Assembly (NCBI RefSeq): GCF_009498215.1
Contig: NZ_CP043498.1
Span: 124,001-188,000 of the forward strand
Direction: 5' to 3'
From: Rhizobium grahamii
GTDB lineage: Bacteria; Pseudomonadota; Alphaproteobacteria; Rhizobiales; Rhizobiaceae
Length of the DNA: 64,000 nt
Shown here: positions 17,195 through 27,352 of the stretch, piece by piece
How positions within the stretch are numbered: the stretch's first letter is position 1
Layout of the letters: the number at the start of each line of letters is the position of its first letter
Position numbers and translations under genes: made by a program
Notes under the pieces: generated by a model
The model's database searches: none
Told to the model about the DNA's origin: nothing
What the model saw: the letters and a program-made list of their open reading frames with translations, nothing else

Positions 17195-18358
17195 ATGACG
17201 CTCACCCGAGATTTCTTCAAGATCGGCCCGGCCCGTCTGTTCGTTCACTTCGCAGTGCTCGTCATCGTCATCCTCTGGCTGATCCCGACGCTCGGCATCT
17301 TCGTCAGCGCCCTGCGCGACAAGGACCAGCTGGTTGCATCGGGCTGGTGGACGGCCTTCGCCGGTTCCTCGCGAACGGTGGCTTCTCGCCTTGGGCAGCC
17401 GGACCAACAACAACAGGACGGCGCGCTGTATGTCATTTCAGGCAATGTCCTGGAGGGACAGCAGGGTCGCTCGATCAATGCCTTTGGTACGCGTGTCCAG
17501 CAGCCGTCCGCCTACAAGGCCGGCGAGACAGCAGACCTTGGCGATGGCCTCACCCTCACGGTCAACAGCGACGGTACCTATCGTTACACGAAGACCGCAG
17601 CCTTTGGTCCGGATGACGGCGGTCGACGCGTCTACGTTTCGGTCGCCACGCCGGCCGAATTCACATTGCAGAACTATCGCAACGTTCTGACAAGCGAGGG
17701 GATCGGCCAGTCCTTCATCAACTCGCTGACGGTCACCATCCCGGCGACCATCATCCCGATCCTCATCGCGGCTTTTGCCGCCTATGCGCTAAGCTGGATG
17801 GAGTTTCCGGGACGCGCATTGCTGATCGCCCTCGTTGTCGGCCTGATCGTCGTACCGCTGCAGATGTCGCTGATCCCGCTTCTGCGCCTCTACAATCACG
17901 TCGGCATGCTGCTCGACACGCCGTCCAAGACCTATCCCGGCATCTGGCTGGCGCACACCGCTTTCGGCATGCCGCTCGCGATCTACCTGCTTCGCGCCTA
18001 TATCGCCGGCCTTCCCAAGGAGATCATCGAATCCGCCCGCGTCGATGGCGCCAGCGATTTCGAAATCTTCACCCGTATTGTACTGCCTCTATCCTTCCCC
18101 GCGCTCGCGTCCTTCGCGATCTTCCAGTTCCTGTGGGTATGGAACGACCTGCTTGTCGCCATGGTCTTCCTCGGTACCGACAGGGATCATCTCGTGCTCA
18201 CAGGCGCCTTGAACGCGCTGCTTGGCTCGCGTGGTGGCAACTGGGAAATCCTGACGGCGTCGGCCTTCGTCACCATCATCGTACCGCTGCTCGTGTTCTT
18301 CTCTCTGCAGCGTTATCTGGTGCGCGGTCTGCTCGCGGGTTCGGTCAAGGGCGGTTGA
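17195..18358 (+). CDS. aglG: Alpha-glucoside ABC transporter permease AglG (with periplasmic insert)
   Basis: 387 residues, MalG-like but about 100 residues longer than the usual 280. After the first membrane helix (about 14-39) there is a soluble, beta-rich stretch of roughly 100 residues (about 50-150) with turns such as GDGLTLTVNSDGTYRYTK, then the normal permease core beginning at FTLQNYRNVLTSEGIG. The EAA loop is KEIIESARVDGASDFEIFTRIVLP. The insert faces the periplasm and may contact AglE. No frameshift is seen, and the insert appears to be part of the family as I remember it. Confidence 0.93.
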   Translation: MTLTRDFFKIGPARLFVHFAVLVIVILWLIPTLGIFVSALRDKDQLVASGWWTAFAGSSRTVASRLGQPDQQQQDGALYVISGNVLEGQQGRSINAFGTRVQQPSAYKAGETADLGDGLTLTVNSDGTYRYTKTAAFGPDDGGRRVYVSVATPAEFTLQNYRNVLTSEGIGQSFINSLTVTIPATIIPILIAAFAAYALSWMEFPGRALLIALVVGLIVVPLQMSLIPLLRLYNHVGMLLDTPSKTYPGIWLAHTAFGMPLAIYLLRAYIAGLPKEIIESARVDGASDFEIFTRIVLPLSFPALASFAIFQFLWVWNDLLVAMVFLGTDRDHLVLTGALNALLGSRGGNWEILTASAFVTIIVPLLVFFSLQRYLVRGLLAGSVKGG

Positions 18359-18394
18359 GAACCCAAGAACATCCAAGAGCATCCAACAGGAAAC

Positions 18395-20047
18395 ATGAGC
18401 ATGGCATCCCAATCCATTTTGACGGCCGACAAGGACTGGTGGCGCGGTGCGGTGATCTATCAGATCTACCCGCGCTCCTTCCAGGACTCCAACGGCGACG
18501 GTATCGGGGATCTCAAGGGGATCACCGCCCGCCTTCCGCACGTGGCAAGCCTCGGCGCGGACGCGATCTGGATTTCGCCCTTCTTCACCTCGCCGATGCG
18601 CGACTTCGGCTACGACGTTTCCGACTATGAAAACGTCGACTTGATCTTCGGCACGCTTGTCGACTTCGATACGCTGATATCAGAGGCACATCGCCTCGGC
18701 ATCCGCGTGATGATCGATCTCGTCATCTCGCATAGCTCGGATCAGCATCCCTGGTTCGTCGAAAGTCGGTCGAGCAGAACCAATGCCAAGGCGGACTGGT
18801 ATGTCTGGGCCGATTCCAAGCCCGACGGCACGCCGCCGAACAACTGGCTGTCGATCTTCGGCGGCTCCGCATGGGCGTGGGATCCAACGCGCATGCAGTA
18901 TTACATGCACAACTTCCTGACCTCGCAGCCGGACATGAATCTGCATAATCCGGAAGTGCAGGATCGCCTGCTCGACGTCGTCCGCTTCTGGCTGAAGCGC
19001 GGCGTCGATGGCTTCCGCCTCGACACCATCAATTTCTACTTCCACGACAAGGAACTGCGCGACAACCCGGCTCTGGCGCCGGAGCGCCGCAACGCTTCGA
19101 CGGCTCCGGCCGTCAATCCCTATAACTTCCAGGAGCATATCTACGACAAGAACCGGCCGGAGAACCTGGAGTTCCTGAAGCGGTTCCGCGCCGTCCTCGA
19201 GGAGTTCCCGGCAATCGCTGCAGTCGGCGAAGTCGGAGACAGCCAGCGCGGTCTGGAGATCGTCGGCGAATATACGTCCGGCAACGACAAGATGCACATG
19301 TGCTACGCCTTCGAATTCCTGGCGCCCGATCCACTCTCGCCCGAGCGCGTCGAGGAGGTCATGGAGGACTTCGCGGCGGCTGCGCCTGATGGATGGGCCT
19401 GCTGGGCTTTCTCCAACCACGACGTCGTGCGTCACATCAGTCGCTGGGGTTCGCTGGTTGCCGATCGCGATGCGTTCGCGAAGCAATACGCTTCGCTGCT
19501 GATGACAATGCGCGGCTCCGTCTGCATCTATCAGGGCGAAGAGCTCGGATTGACCGAAGCCGATCTCGCCTACGAAGACCTGCAGGATCCCTACGGCATC
19601 CAGTTCTGGCCCGAGTTCAAGGGGCGCGATGGTTGCCGCACGCCGATGGTGTGGGACAGCCAGGTCGCCCAAGGCGGGTTCTCGACTGTCAAGCCGTGGC
19701 TCCCGGTGCCGGTCGAGCATATCCTGCGCGCCGTCAGCGTTCAGCAGGGAGACGAGAGTTCGGTGCTTGAGCACTATCGTCGCTTCCTGGCCTTCCGCAA
19801 ACTCTATCCGGCCTTCGCGAAGGGCGAGATCGAGTTCATGGAACCGCAGGATGATGCCCTGCTTTTCGTCCGCGAATACGGCAACGAGAAGCTGCTCTGC
19901 GTCTTCAACATGAGCCCTGCAGAAAGCAACGTTGTTTTGCCCGCGGGCGACTGGCAAGCGTTGACGGGTCACGGCTTCGTCAGCAATAACTATGGCGACA
20001 AGATCGATATGCCGGCTTGGGGAGCGTATTTCGCTCGCCTTGCTTAA
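18395..20047 (+). CDS. aglA: Alpha-glucosidase AglA (GH13)
   Basis: 550 residues, cytoplasmic (no signal peptide). It is a GH13 enzyme that hydrolyses imported alpha-glucosides to glucose. The conserved GH13 regions are all present: DLVISHSSDQHPWF (108-121), GVDGFRLDTINF with nucleophile Asp210, AAVGEVGDS with acid/base Glu279, and FSNHDVVRH with Asp343. The N-terminal WWRGAVIYQIYPRSFQDSNGDGIGDL is the oligo-1,6-glucosidase/sucrase type. It lies between the permease genes and aglK, so uptake and hydrolysis are co-expressed. Confidence 0.95.
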   Translation: MSMASQSILTADKDWWRGAVIYQIYPRSFQDSNGDGIGDLKGITARLPHVASLGADAIWISPFFTSPMRDFGYDVSDYENVDLIFGTLVDFDTLISEAHRLGIRVMIDLVISHSSDQHPWFVESRSSRTNAKADWYVWADSKPDGTPPNNWLSIFGGSAWAWDPTRMQYYMHNFLTSQPDMNLHNPEVQDRLLDVVRFWLKRGVDGFRLDTINFYFHDKELRDNPALAPERRNASTAPAVNPYNFQEHIYDKNRPENLEFLKRFRAVLEEFPAIAAVGEVGDSQRGLEIVGEYTSGNDKMHMCYAFEFLAPDPLSPERVEEVMEDFAAAAPDGWACWAFSNHDVVRHISRWGSLVADRDAFAKQYASLLMTMRGSVCIYQGEELGLTEADLAYEDLQDPYGIQFWPEFKGRDGCRTPMVWDSQVAQGGFSTVKPWLPVPVEHILRAVSVQQGDESSVLEHYRRFLAFRKLYPAFAKGEIEFMEPQDDALLFVREYGNEKLLCVFNMSPAESNVVLPAGDWQALTGHGFVSNNYGDKIDMPAWGAYFARLA

Positions 20048-20069
20048 GGGAATCTGGAGGAGGAACTAG

Positions 20070-21161
20070 ATGACTGGACTGACGCTCAAGGACATTCGCA
20101 AGTCCTATGGTTCCGTGGACGTGCTCCACGGCATCGATCTGGAGATCAAGGAAGGCGAATTCGTCGTCTTCGTCGGTCCGTCGGGCTGCGGCAAGTCCAC
20201 GCTGCTGCGCATGATCGCCGGCCTCGAGAACATCACGGGCGGCGACATGTATATCGATGGCCAGCTGGTCAACGACGTACCACCGTCGAAGCGCGGCATC
20301 GCCATGGTGTTCCAGTCGTATGCGCTCTATCCGCACATGACTGTCTACGACAACATGGCGTTCGGCATGAAGATCGCCGGTGAAAGCAAGCAGGAAATCG
20401 ACCGGCGCGTGCGCGCGGCGGCCGAGAGCCTGCAGCTGACGAAATACCTGGACCGCCTGCCGAAGGCACTGTCGGGTGGTCAGCGCCAGCGCGTCGCCAT
20501 CGGCCGCGCCATCTGCCGTAACCCCAAGGTCTTCCTCTTCGACGAGCCGCTGTCAAACCTCGACGCCGCGCTTCGCGTCGCGACCCGTATCGAGATCGCC
20601 CGTCTGAACGAACAGATGGCCGATACCACGATGATCTACGTCACCCACGACCAGGTCGAGGCGATGACGCTTGCGGACCGCATCGTGGTTCTGTCGGCCG
20701 GCAATATCGAACAGGTTGGCGCACCGCTGGAGCTTTACGAGCGCCCCGCCAACCTCTTCGTCGCAAAGTTCATCGGCTCGCCCGCCATGAATGTGATCCC
20801 GGCAACGGTCACCGAAACGGGAACGGCCACGACGGTAACGTTGACAGGCGGCAAGTCAGTCACGCTCGATATTTCGACCGCGGCTTCGGAGAAGGGCAAG
20901 ACCGCCAGCTTCGGCGTCCGCCCTGAGGATCTGCGGATCGCAGGTCCGATGGACGATTATCTTTTCGAAGGCGAGGTTTCGATCGTCGAGGCACTCGGCG
21001 AAGTCACGCTGCTCTATATCGAAGGTCTGGTTCAGGGCGAGCCGATCATCGTCAAGCTGCCGGGCATCTATGACGTGAAGCGGGGCCAGAAGATGCATTT
21101 CGCTGCCGATCGCACGAAGCTGCATCTGTTTGACGCCGACGGCCGCACCTACCGCAAGTAA
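20070..21161 (+). CDS. aglK: Alpha-glucoside ABC transporter ATP-binding protein AglK
   Basis: 363 residues, MalK/UgpC type. Walker A is GPSGCGKST (36-44), signature LSGGQ (134-138), Walker B FLFDEP (155-160), and the switch His is in VTHDQVEAMTLADRI. A C-terminal TOBE/MalK-like regulatory domain fills residues about 235-363. It energises AglFG. The start has a GGAGGAGG site. A terminator directly follows, so it closes the agl operon. Confidence 0.95.
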   Translation: MTGLTLKDIRKSYGSVDVLHGIDLEIKEGEFVVFVGPSGCGKSTLLRMIAGLENITGGDMYIDGQLVNDVPPSKRGIAMVFQSYALYPHMTVYDNMAFGMKIAGESKQEIDRRVRAAAESLQLTKYLDRLPKALSGGQRQRVAIGRAICRNPKVFLFDEPLSNLDAALRVATRIEIARLNEQMADTTMIYVTHDQVEAMTLADRIVVLSAGNIEQVGAPLELYERPANLFVAKFIGSPAMNVIPATVTETGTATTVTLTGGKSVTLDISTAASEKGKTASFGVRPEDLRIAGPMDDYLFEGEVSIVEALGEVTLLYIEGLVQGEPIIVKLPGIYDVKRGQKMHFAADRTKLHLFDADGRTYRK

Positions 21162-21182
21162 GCAGTCGTTTTTGCTGAGATC

Positions 21183-21214
21183 GCCCGGAAGCGCTGGACG
21201 CTTTCGGGCTTTTT
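21183..21214 (+). terminator. Terminator of the agl operon
   Basis: An 11-bp stem with one G-T pair (GCCCGGAAGCG / CGCTTTCGGGC, 21183-21193 and 21199-21209), loop CTGGA, followed by five T. Confidence 0.9.
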
Positions 21215-21413
21215 GCTGCATTCCGATCAGCTGTGCCATGGCGGTTCGCCTTGTTCCGGTAGTAGCCGAAACTGCAGGAGATTGCAGTTGCTTCTCACGA
21301 TCTGTTAAGTAACGGACGTTAGTATTTCCTGATTGAATATCGTGGGGAATACGGCTGTGGCTGCATCCAATCAAATGCCTTCCGGACATTTTCTGAACAA
21401 AGAGGAATCCTTC

Positions 21414-21767
21414 ATGTACGACCGCGAAGCGCGGTTCAAAATGGAGGACACCATGAACGCCGCGCGCATCGAATATACCGAGAAGGGTGTCATGCACATG
21501 GCGTCCCGCCGGTGCGACATCATCCGTATCTCGAAGAGCGGCGCGGTTCTGGCAATCCTGACGCATTTCAACCTGCCGAAGCAGTTTTATCTCGATATCC
21601 CGGATGCGCGGATCACCAAGGTAGGCTGCATGCTGATGCGCGTGAACGCCAACAACACGGTCGAGGTTCGCTTCCTGCGTCTGGTCAACGACAAGGAACT
21701 GAACAAGATCTTCGTCTACAGCACGCATCCGGCCCATCGCGATCGCGTCCTCGATATTCGCGGCTGA
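21414..21767 (+). CDS. Small PilZ-like domain protein
   Basis: 117 residues from the ATG at 21414, chosen because GAGGA lies eight bases upstream; earlier in-frame starts (TTG 21333, ATG 21375) lack such a site. The protein has a beta-rich pattern: ASRRCDIIRISKSGAVLAILTHFNLPKQFYLDIPDARITKVGCMLMRVNANNTVEVRFL, which fits a PilZ-type barrel as found in many short rhizobial proteins. The RxxxR plus D/NxSxxG c-di-GMP motif is incomplete (ASRRCDIIRISKSG), so nucleotide binding is doubtful. It would be cytoplasmic, perhaps in motility or surface control. The convergent gene edd lies beyond a shared terminator. Confidence 0.65.
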   Translation: MYDREARFKMEDTMNAARIEYTEKGVMHMASRRCDIIRISKSGAVLAILTHFNLPKQFYLDIPDARITKVGCMLMRVNANNTVEVRFLRLVNDKELNKIFVYSTHPAHRDRVLDIRG

Positions 21768-21790
21768 TTTCTTCCGACTGCCGAAAAGCA

Positions 21791-21827
21791 AAAGGCCCGC
21801 GAGCTGTCTCGCGGGCCTTTGTCGTTT
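21791..21827. terminator. Bidirectional terminator between the PilZ-like gene and edd
   Basis: A 13-bp perfect stem (21791-21803 with 21808-21820; AAAGGCCCGCGAG / CTCGCGGGCCTTT) with loop CTGT. T-rich stretches occur on both sides for the respective strands, so it can end both convergent transcripts. Confidence 0.92.
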
Positions 21828-21843
21828 TGATCTGCCTTGCGGT

Positions 21844-23664
21844 CTAGTGGAAGAGAACGCTGGCGCCGCGATCGGAAGCGCCGACTGAGCGGCGGAAGGG
21901 TGCGAAAAGCTCGCGGCCCATGCCGAATTCGTTCTCCGAGAGATCGGCAACGACCGGCTCGCGCTCTGCCATGTCAGCGGCGTCGACAAGCACCTCAAGC
22001 GTGCCGGCGATCGCATCGAGGCGAATGATGTCGCCGTCCTTGATGCGGGCGATCGGACCGCCATCGACGGCTTCCGGCGTCACGTGGATTGCTGCCGGCA
22101 CCTTGCCCGAAGCGCCCGACATGCGACCGTCCGTCAACAACGCGACGCGGAAACCGCGGTCCTGAAGCACGCCGAGCGGCGGCGTCAGCTTGTGCAGTTC
22201 CGGCATGCCGTTGGCCTTCGGCCCCTGGAAGCGGACGACAGCGATGAAATCCTTGTTCAACTTGCCATCCTTAAAGGCGTCCTGCAGTTCCTGCTGGCTG
22301 TGGAAGACCACCGCCGGCGCCTCGATGACATGCCGGTCGGCCTTCACGGCGGAAATCTTGATGACAGCCTTGCCGATATTGCCGCGAAGCATCTTCAGGC
22401 CGCCATTGGCCTGGAAGGGTGTTTCGATGCTGGCGAGCACCTTCGGATCGACGCTCTTCTCCGGCGCCGGCTCGCGCACGATCGCGCCGTTGTCGCCGAG
22501 ACGCGGGTCGATGGTGTAGGCCTGCAGCCCGTGGCCGAAGACGGTACGCACGTCGTCGTGCACCATGCCCTGCTTCAGCAGTTCCTTGATGAGGAAGCCC
22601 ATGCCGCCGGCGGCGTGGAAGTGGTTCACATCGGCAAGCCCGTTCGGATAGACGCGCGCCAGCAGCGGTACGATCTCCGAGAGCTCGGCGATGTCCTGCC
22701 AGGTCAGCTGAATTCCTGCCGCCCGCGCCATCGCGACGAGGTGCAGCGTGTGGTTCGTCGAGCCGCCGGTGGCGTGCAGACCGACGACGCCGTTGACGAC
22801 CGAGCGCTCGTCGATCATCTCGCCGGCCGGCGTGTATTCATTACCCTGCGCGGTGATCGCAAGCGCGCGCTTGGCGGCTTCGCGGGTAAAGGCATCGCGC
22901 AGCGGCGTGCCCGGATTGATGAAGGAGGAGCCGGGCATATGGAAACCCATGATCTCCATCAGCATCTGGTTGGAATTTGCCGTGCCGTAGAAGGTGCAGG
23001 TGCCGGGACCGTGATAGGACTTGGACTCGGCTTCCAGCAGTTCGGCGCGGCCGACTTTGCCCTCGGCATAGAGCTGGCGAACGCGCGACTTTTCGTCGTT
23101 CGGCAGGCCTGAGGTCATCGGACCGGCCGGCACGAAGATCGCCGGCAAATGGCCGAAGGAGAGGGCGGCGATGACGAGGCCCGGTACGATCTTGTCGCAG
23201 ACGCCGAGGAAGAGCGCGGCATCGAACATGTTGTGCGACAGGCCAACGCCGGCTGCCATCGCGATCAGGTCGCGGGAGAACAGCGAAAGCTCCATGCCTG
23301 GCTGACCCTGGGTGACGCCGTCGCACATCGCGGGAACAGCGCCGGCCACCTGTGCGATACCGCCTGCCGCCGCCGCTGCCTCGCGGAGGATCGCCGGATA
23401 GCTCTCGAACGGCTGATGCGCGGAAAGCATGTCATTGTAGGAGGTGATGATGCCGAGATTGAGCACACGGTCACCCGCAAGTGCATCCTTCTCGGCGGGG
23501 GAACAGACCGCGAAGCCGTGCGCAAGATTGGCGCAACCGAGAACCGAGCGGTTTACGCTCTTCGAAGCCGCATTGCGCAGGCGCTCCAGATAAAGTTCGC
23601 GCGTCGGCTTCGATCGCTCGACAATACGGGCGGTGATCGCAGAAATGCGTGCATTAGCGGACAT
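21844..23664 (-). CDS. edd: Phosphogluconate dehydratase Edd
   Basis: 606 residues from the ATG at 23664 ([11 protein letters not shown]), the normal Edd length; a TTG 30 bases upstream is in frame but unlikely. Edd dehydrates 6-phosphogluconate to KDPG in the Entner-Doudoroff pathway and belongs to the IlvD/Edd Fe-S dehydratases. Typical parts are [34 protein letters not shown]-like [10 protein letters not shown], and [21 protein letters not shown]. It is the last gene of zwf-pgl-edd. The aldolase (eda) that would complete the pathway is not in the window. Confidence 0.97.
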   Translation of the reverse strand: MSANARISAITARIVERSKPTRELYLERLRNAASKSVNRSVLGCANLAHGFAVCSPAEKDALAGDRVLNLGIITSYNDMLSAHQPFESYPAILREAAAAAGGIAQVAGAVPAMCDGVTQGQPGMELSLFSRDLIAMAAGVGLSHNMFDAALFLGVCDKIVPGLVIAALSFGHLPAIFVPAGPMTSGLPNDEKSRVRQLYAEGKVGRAELLEAESKSYHGPGTCTFYGTANSNQMLMEIMGFHMPGSSFINPGTPLRDAFTREAAKRALAITAQGNEYTPAGEMIDERSVVNGVVGLHATGGSTNHTLHLVAMARAAGIQLTWQDIAELSEIVPLLARVYPNGLADVNHFHAAGGMGFLIKELLKQGMVHDDVRTVFGHGLQAYTIDPRLGDNGAIVREPAPEKSVDPKVLASIETPFQANGGLKMLRGNIGKAVIKISAVKADRHVIEAPAVVFHSQQELQDAFKDGKLNKDFIAVVRFQGPKANGMPELHKLTPPLGVLQDRGFRVALLTDGRMSGASGKVPAAIHVTPEAVDGGPIARIKDGDIIRLDAIAGTLEVLVDAADMAEREPVVADLSENEFGMGRELFAPFRRSVGASDRGASVLFH

Positions 23665-23721
23665 GGGAGGTATCCTGCCTTCGTTGCTCTTCAAATTTTC
23701 GTTCGCGGCGGCTGCTGAGTT

Positions 23722-24420
23722 CTACGGAGCCCAGTAGACTTCGACCGGGCTCGCTGCCCGTCGCAGAATGGCGCGGATTGGCATCTCTGCCTCGTCGCCC
23801 GCGCCTTCAGCCTTCGTCAGGACGTCCTTCTTGCTGTCGCCTTCGATATGAAGCACGAGCAGCTTTGCATCCTGGAGGCTGGAGAAGGTGAAGGTCAGCC
23901 GCAGTTCACCCGCGCCGTCAGCCTCCATGGTAATGATACCACGCGGCGTCTTCGGGTCGAGGGCGGCTTTCAGGTTGCTGCCGCCGGGGAAGAACGACGC
24001 GGTGTGGCCATCGCCCCCCATTCCGAGGATCGCAACATCGAAGGGGTTTCCGATCGTGGCGGTGGCATCGCTCGCCAGTTTCGCGGCATCTTCGACCGAC
24101 GCCGCCGCCTGGTAGAGCGGCAGGAAATTCGCGGCCTTGGCCTTGTTCTGCAGGAGGTTTTCGGCAACCAGCAGATGGTTCGAGCGCGGGTTGTCGGCCG
24201 GGACAAAGCGTTCGTCCACCAATGTGACCGTCACTTTGGCCCAGTCGAGATCACGCGTCGAAAGTTCCTGGAAGAAGCGCTTCGGCGTCGAGCCGCCGGA
24301 GACGGCAACGGTTGCCGTTCCCCGAGCGGTGATTGCTGCGGCAAGCGACGCAGCGACGTTGTCGGCCAGTTTGCGAGCCAGTTCTGCGCCATCGGCAAAA
24401 GCATGCATCGTCGCTGCCAT
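23722..24420 (-). CDS. pgl: 6-phosphogluconolactonase Pgl
   Basis: 232 residues. It hydrolyses 6-phosphogluconolactone made by Zwf. Family features are VAVSGGSTPKRFFQELS near residue 40, VTLVDERFVPADNPRSNHLLVAENLL (about 84-110) and ILGMGGDGHTASFFPG (about 150-165). It sits between zwf and edd with 11 bases after zwf and 57 before edd, so the three enzymes turning glucose-6-phosphate into KDPG are co-transcribed. Confidence 0.96.
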   Translation of the reverse strand: MAATMHAFADGAELARKLADNVAASLAAAITARGTATVAVSGGSTPKRFFQELSTRDLDWAKVTVTLVDERFVPADNPRSNHLLVAENLLQNKAKAANFLPLYQAAASVEDAAKLASDATATIGNPFDVAILGMGGDGHTASFFPGGSNLKAALDPKTPRGIITMEADGAGELRLTFTFSSLQDAKLLVLHIEGDSKKDVLTKAEGAGDEAEMPIRAILRRAASPVEVYWAP

Positions 24421-24431
24421 CGTCTTGATCC

Positions 24432-25907
<1,476 letters not shown>

Positions 25908-26040
25908 GAGCTTGTCTCTCAATCAGACGGGTTATTGGCTCTTTAATCTAATCGATTTAAAAAAGCCAGTGTGCGATGCAATGAATCTCTCGGAAACAGG
26001 TTTTAGATCGAATTGCCGCGCGATGAAATCCGCAATCTGA

Positions 26041-27339
26041 CTAAAACTTGTCGCGCAACGCAAACCACGAGAGCGCCAGGAAAAGCAGGGGTGCACGCAT
26101 CGCCGGACCTCCCGGAAAGGCCGGAATATCGAGCGACTTGAAAAGATCGAGATCCGCTGATTTTCCAAGAACGGTTTCCGCGTAGAGCTTTCCGCAATAG
26201 TTGGACAACATAACGCCATGGCCGGAATAGCCGCCGATCGATGTCACGCCCGGCATGACCTCGCGCACGAAGGGTTGGCGCGGCATGGTGATGCCGACCG
26301 AGCCGCCCCAGGCATGGCTGATCTCGATATTGCCGAGCGCCGGATAGATCTCCGCGATCTGCCGGCGGATGTGCTGGGTAATGTCGCGCGGATTGTCGGC
26401 CGTGTAGGCTTCGCGACCGCCAAACAGCAGCCGTCCGTCCTTCGACTTGCGGAAATAGCGCACGACGAAGCGTGAATCAGCCACCGCCTCCGCCCCGGGC
26501 AGCACCTCCGGGTGCTTGTCGAGTGGCACGGTGGCGCCGATGAAGGAGCGGATCGGCATCACGTGGCTTGCCGTCACCGGCTCCAGGTTGCCGATATAGC
26601 CGTTGCAGGCGATCAGCGCCTTGTCGGCGGTGATCGTGCCGCGCGACGTCTCGATCATCACCTTGTTGCTGCCGCGCAGGATCGCCGAAGCCTTCGTCAT
26701 CTCGAAGATCTGCGCTCCGGCATTGGCCGCGACGCGGGCGAGCCCGATCAGCAGCTTCAGCGGGTGGATGTGGCCGGTCCCGGTGTCGCGAACGCCGCAG
26801 AAGTAGCGCGTCGAACCGAGCCGCTCCTGCGTCTCCGTCTTGTCCATGAAGCGCAGATGCGGATAGTTGTAGCGCATCGCCGCGATCTCGGCGTTCTCGT
26901 AATAGTCTGCCTTGTAGCTCTCCTTGTGCGCCACGTTCATCTGACCCGGCATGTAGTCCATGTCGATCTGATGTTGCGTGGCGAAGTCGAGGAGGTGCTG
27001 CTTGGCGGCCTCGGCGAGATCGAACAGGGCGCGGGAACGCTCGTAGCCGATCTTTTCCTCAAGCTCTTCCGGCCACCAGCGCTGGCCGGTGCCGAGCTGC
27101 CCGCCGTTCCGGCCGGAGGCGCCGTCGCCAAACCTGCAGGCCTCGATCAGAATTACCGAGACGCCCGACTTGGCGAGATTGTAAGCCGCCTGCAGGCCGG
27201 TGTAGCCCCCGCCGATGATGGCGACGTCGCATGTCTTCGACCCGTCCATTTCTGAATAGGTCGGCCGCTCGCCCGATGTTGCCTGGTACCACGAAATTCC
27301 GGGCGCAATGGGGCTCTGCCATCTCTCCTGCGATGTCAT
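26041..27339 (-). CDS. FAD-dependent oxidoreductase, gamma-glutamylputrescine oxidase (PuuB/OrdL) type
   Basis: 432 residues. The N-terminal dinucleotide-binding motif AIIGGGYTGLQAAYNLAKSGVSVILIEA (about 39-66) is followed by GDGASGRNGGQLGTGQRW, the DAO-family signature of PuuB-type enzymes. The C-terminus has WGGSVGITMPRQPFV and GYSGHGVMLSNYCGK. PuuB oxidises gamma-glutamylputrescine. A GGGAGGG site precedes the ATG. The upstream gene on the same strand is a glutamine-synthetase-like ligase (PuuA type), the expected preceding step, with 13 bases between them. The exact amine substrate is not proven by sequence alone. Confidence 0.82.
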   Translation of the reverse strand: MTSQERWQSPIAPGISWYQATSGERPTYSEMDGSKTCDVAIIGGGYTGLQAAYNLAKSGVSVILIEACRFGDGASGRNGGQLGTGQRWWPEELEEKIGYERSRALFDLAEAAKQHLLDFATQHQIDMDYMPGQMNVAHKESYKADYYENAEIAAMRYNYPHLRFMDKTETQERLGSTRYFCGVRDTGTGHIHPLKLLIGLARVAANAGAQIFEMTKASAILRGSNKVMIETSRGTITADKALIACNGYIGNLEPVTASHVMPIRSFIGATVPLDKHPEVLPGAEAVADSRFVVRYFRKSKDGRLLFGGREAYTADNPRDITQHIRRQIAEIYPALGNIEISHAWGGSVGITMPRQPFVREVMPGVTSIGGYSGHGVMLSNYCGKLYAETVLGKSADLDLFKSLDIPAFPGGPAMRAPLLFLALSWFALRDKF

Positions 27340-27352
27340 GACCGAGCCCTCC

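Noticed and set aside
21304..21321. TTAA ... TTAG pair upstream of the PilZ-like gene as a CtrA box
   Set aside because: The spacing is ten bases and the second half-site is imperfect, so it does not fit the N7 consensus.
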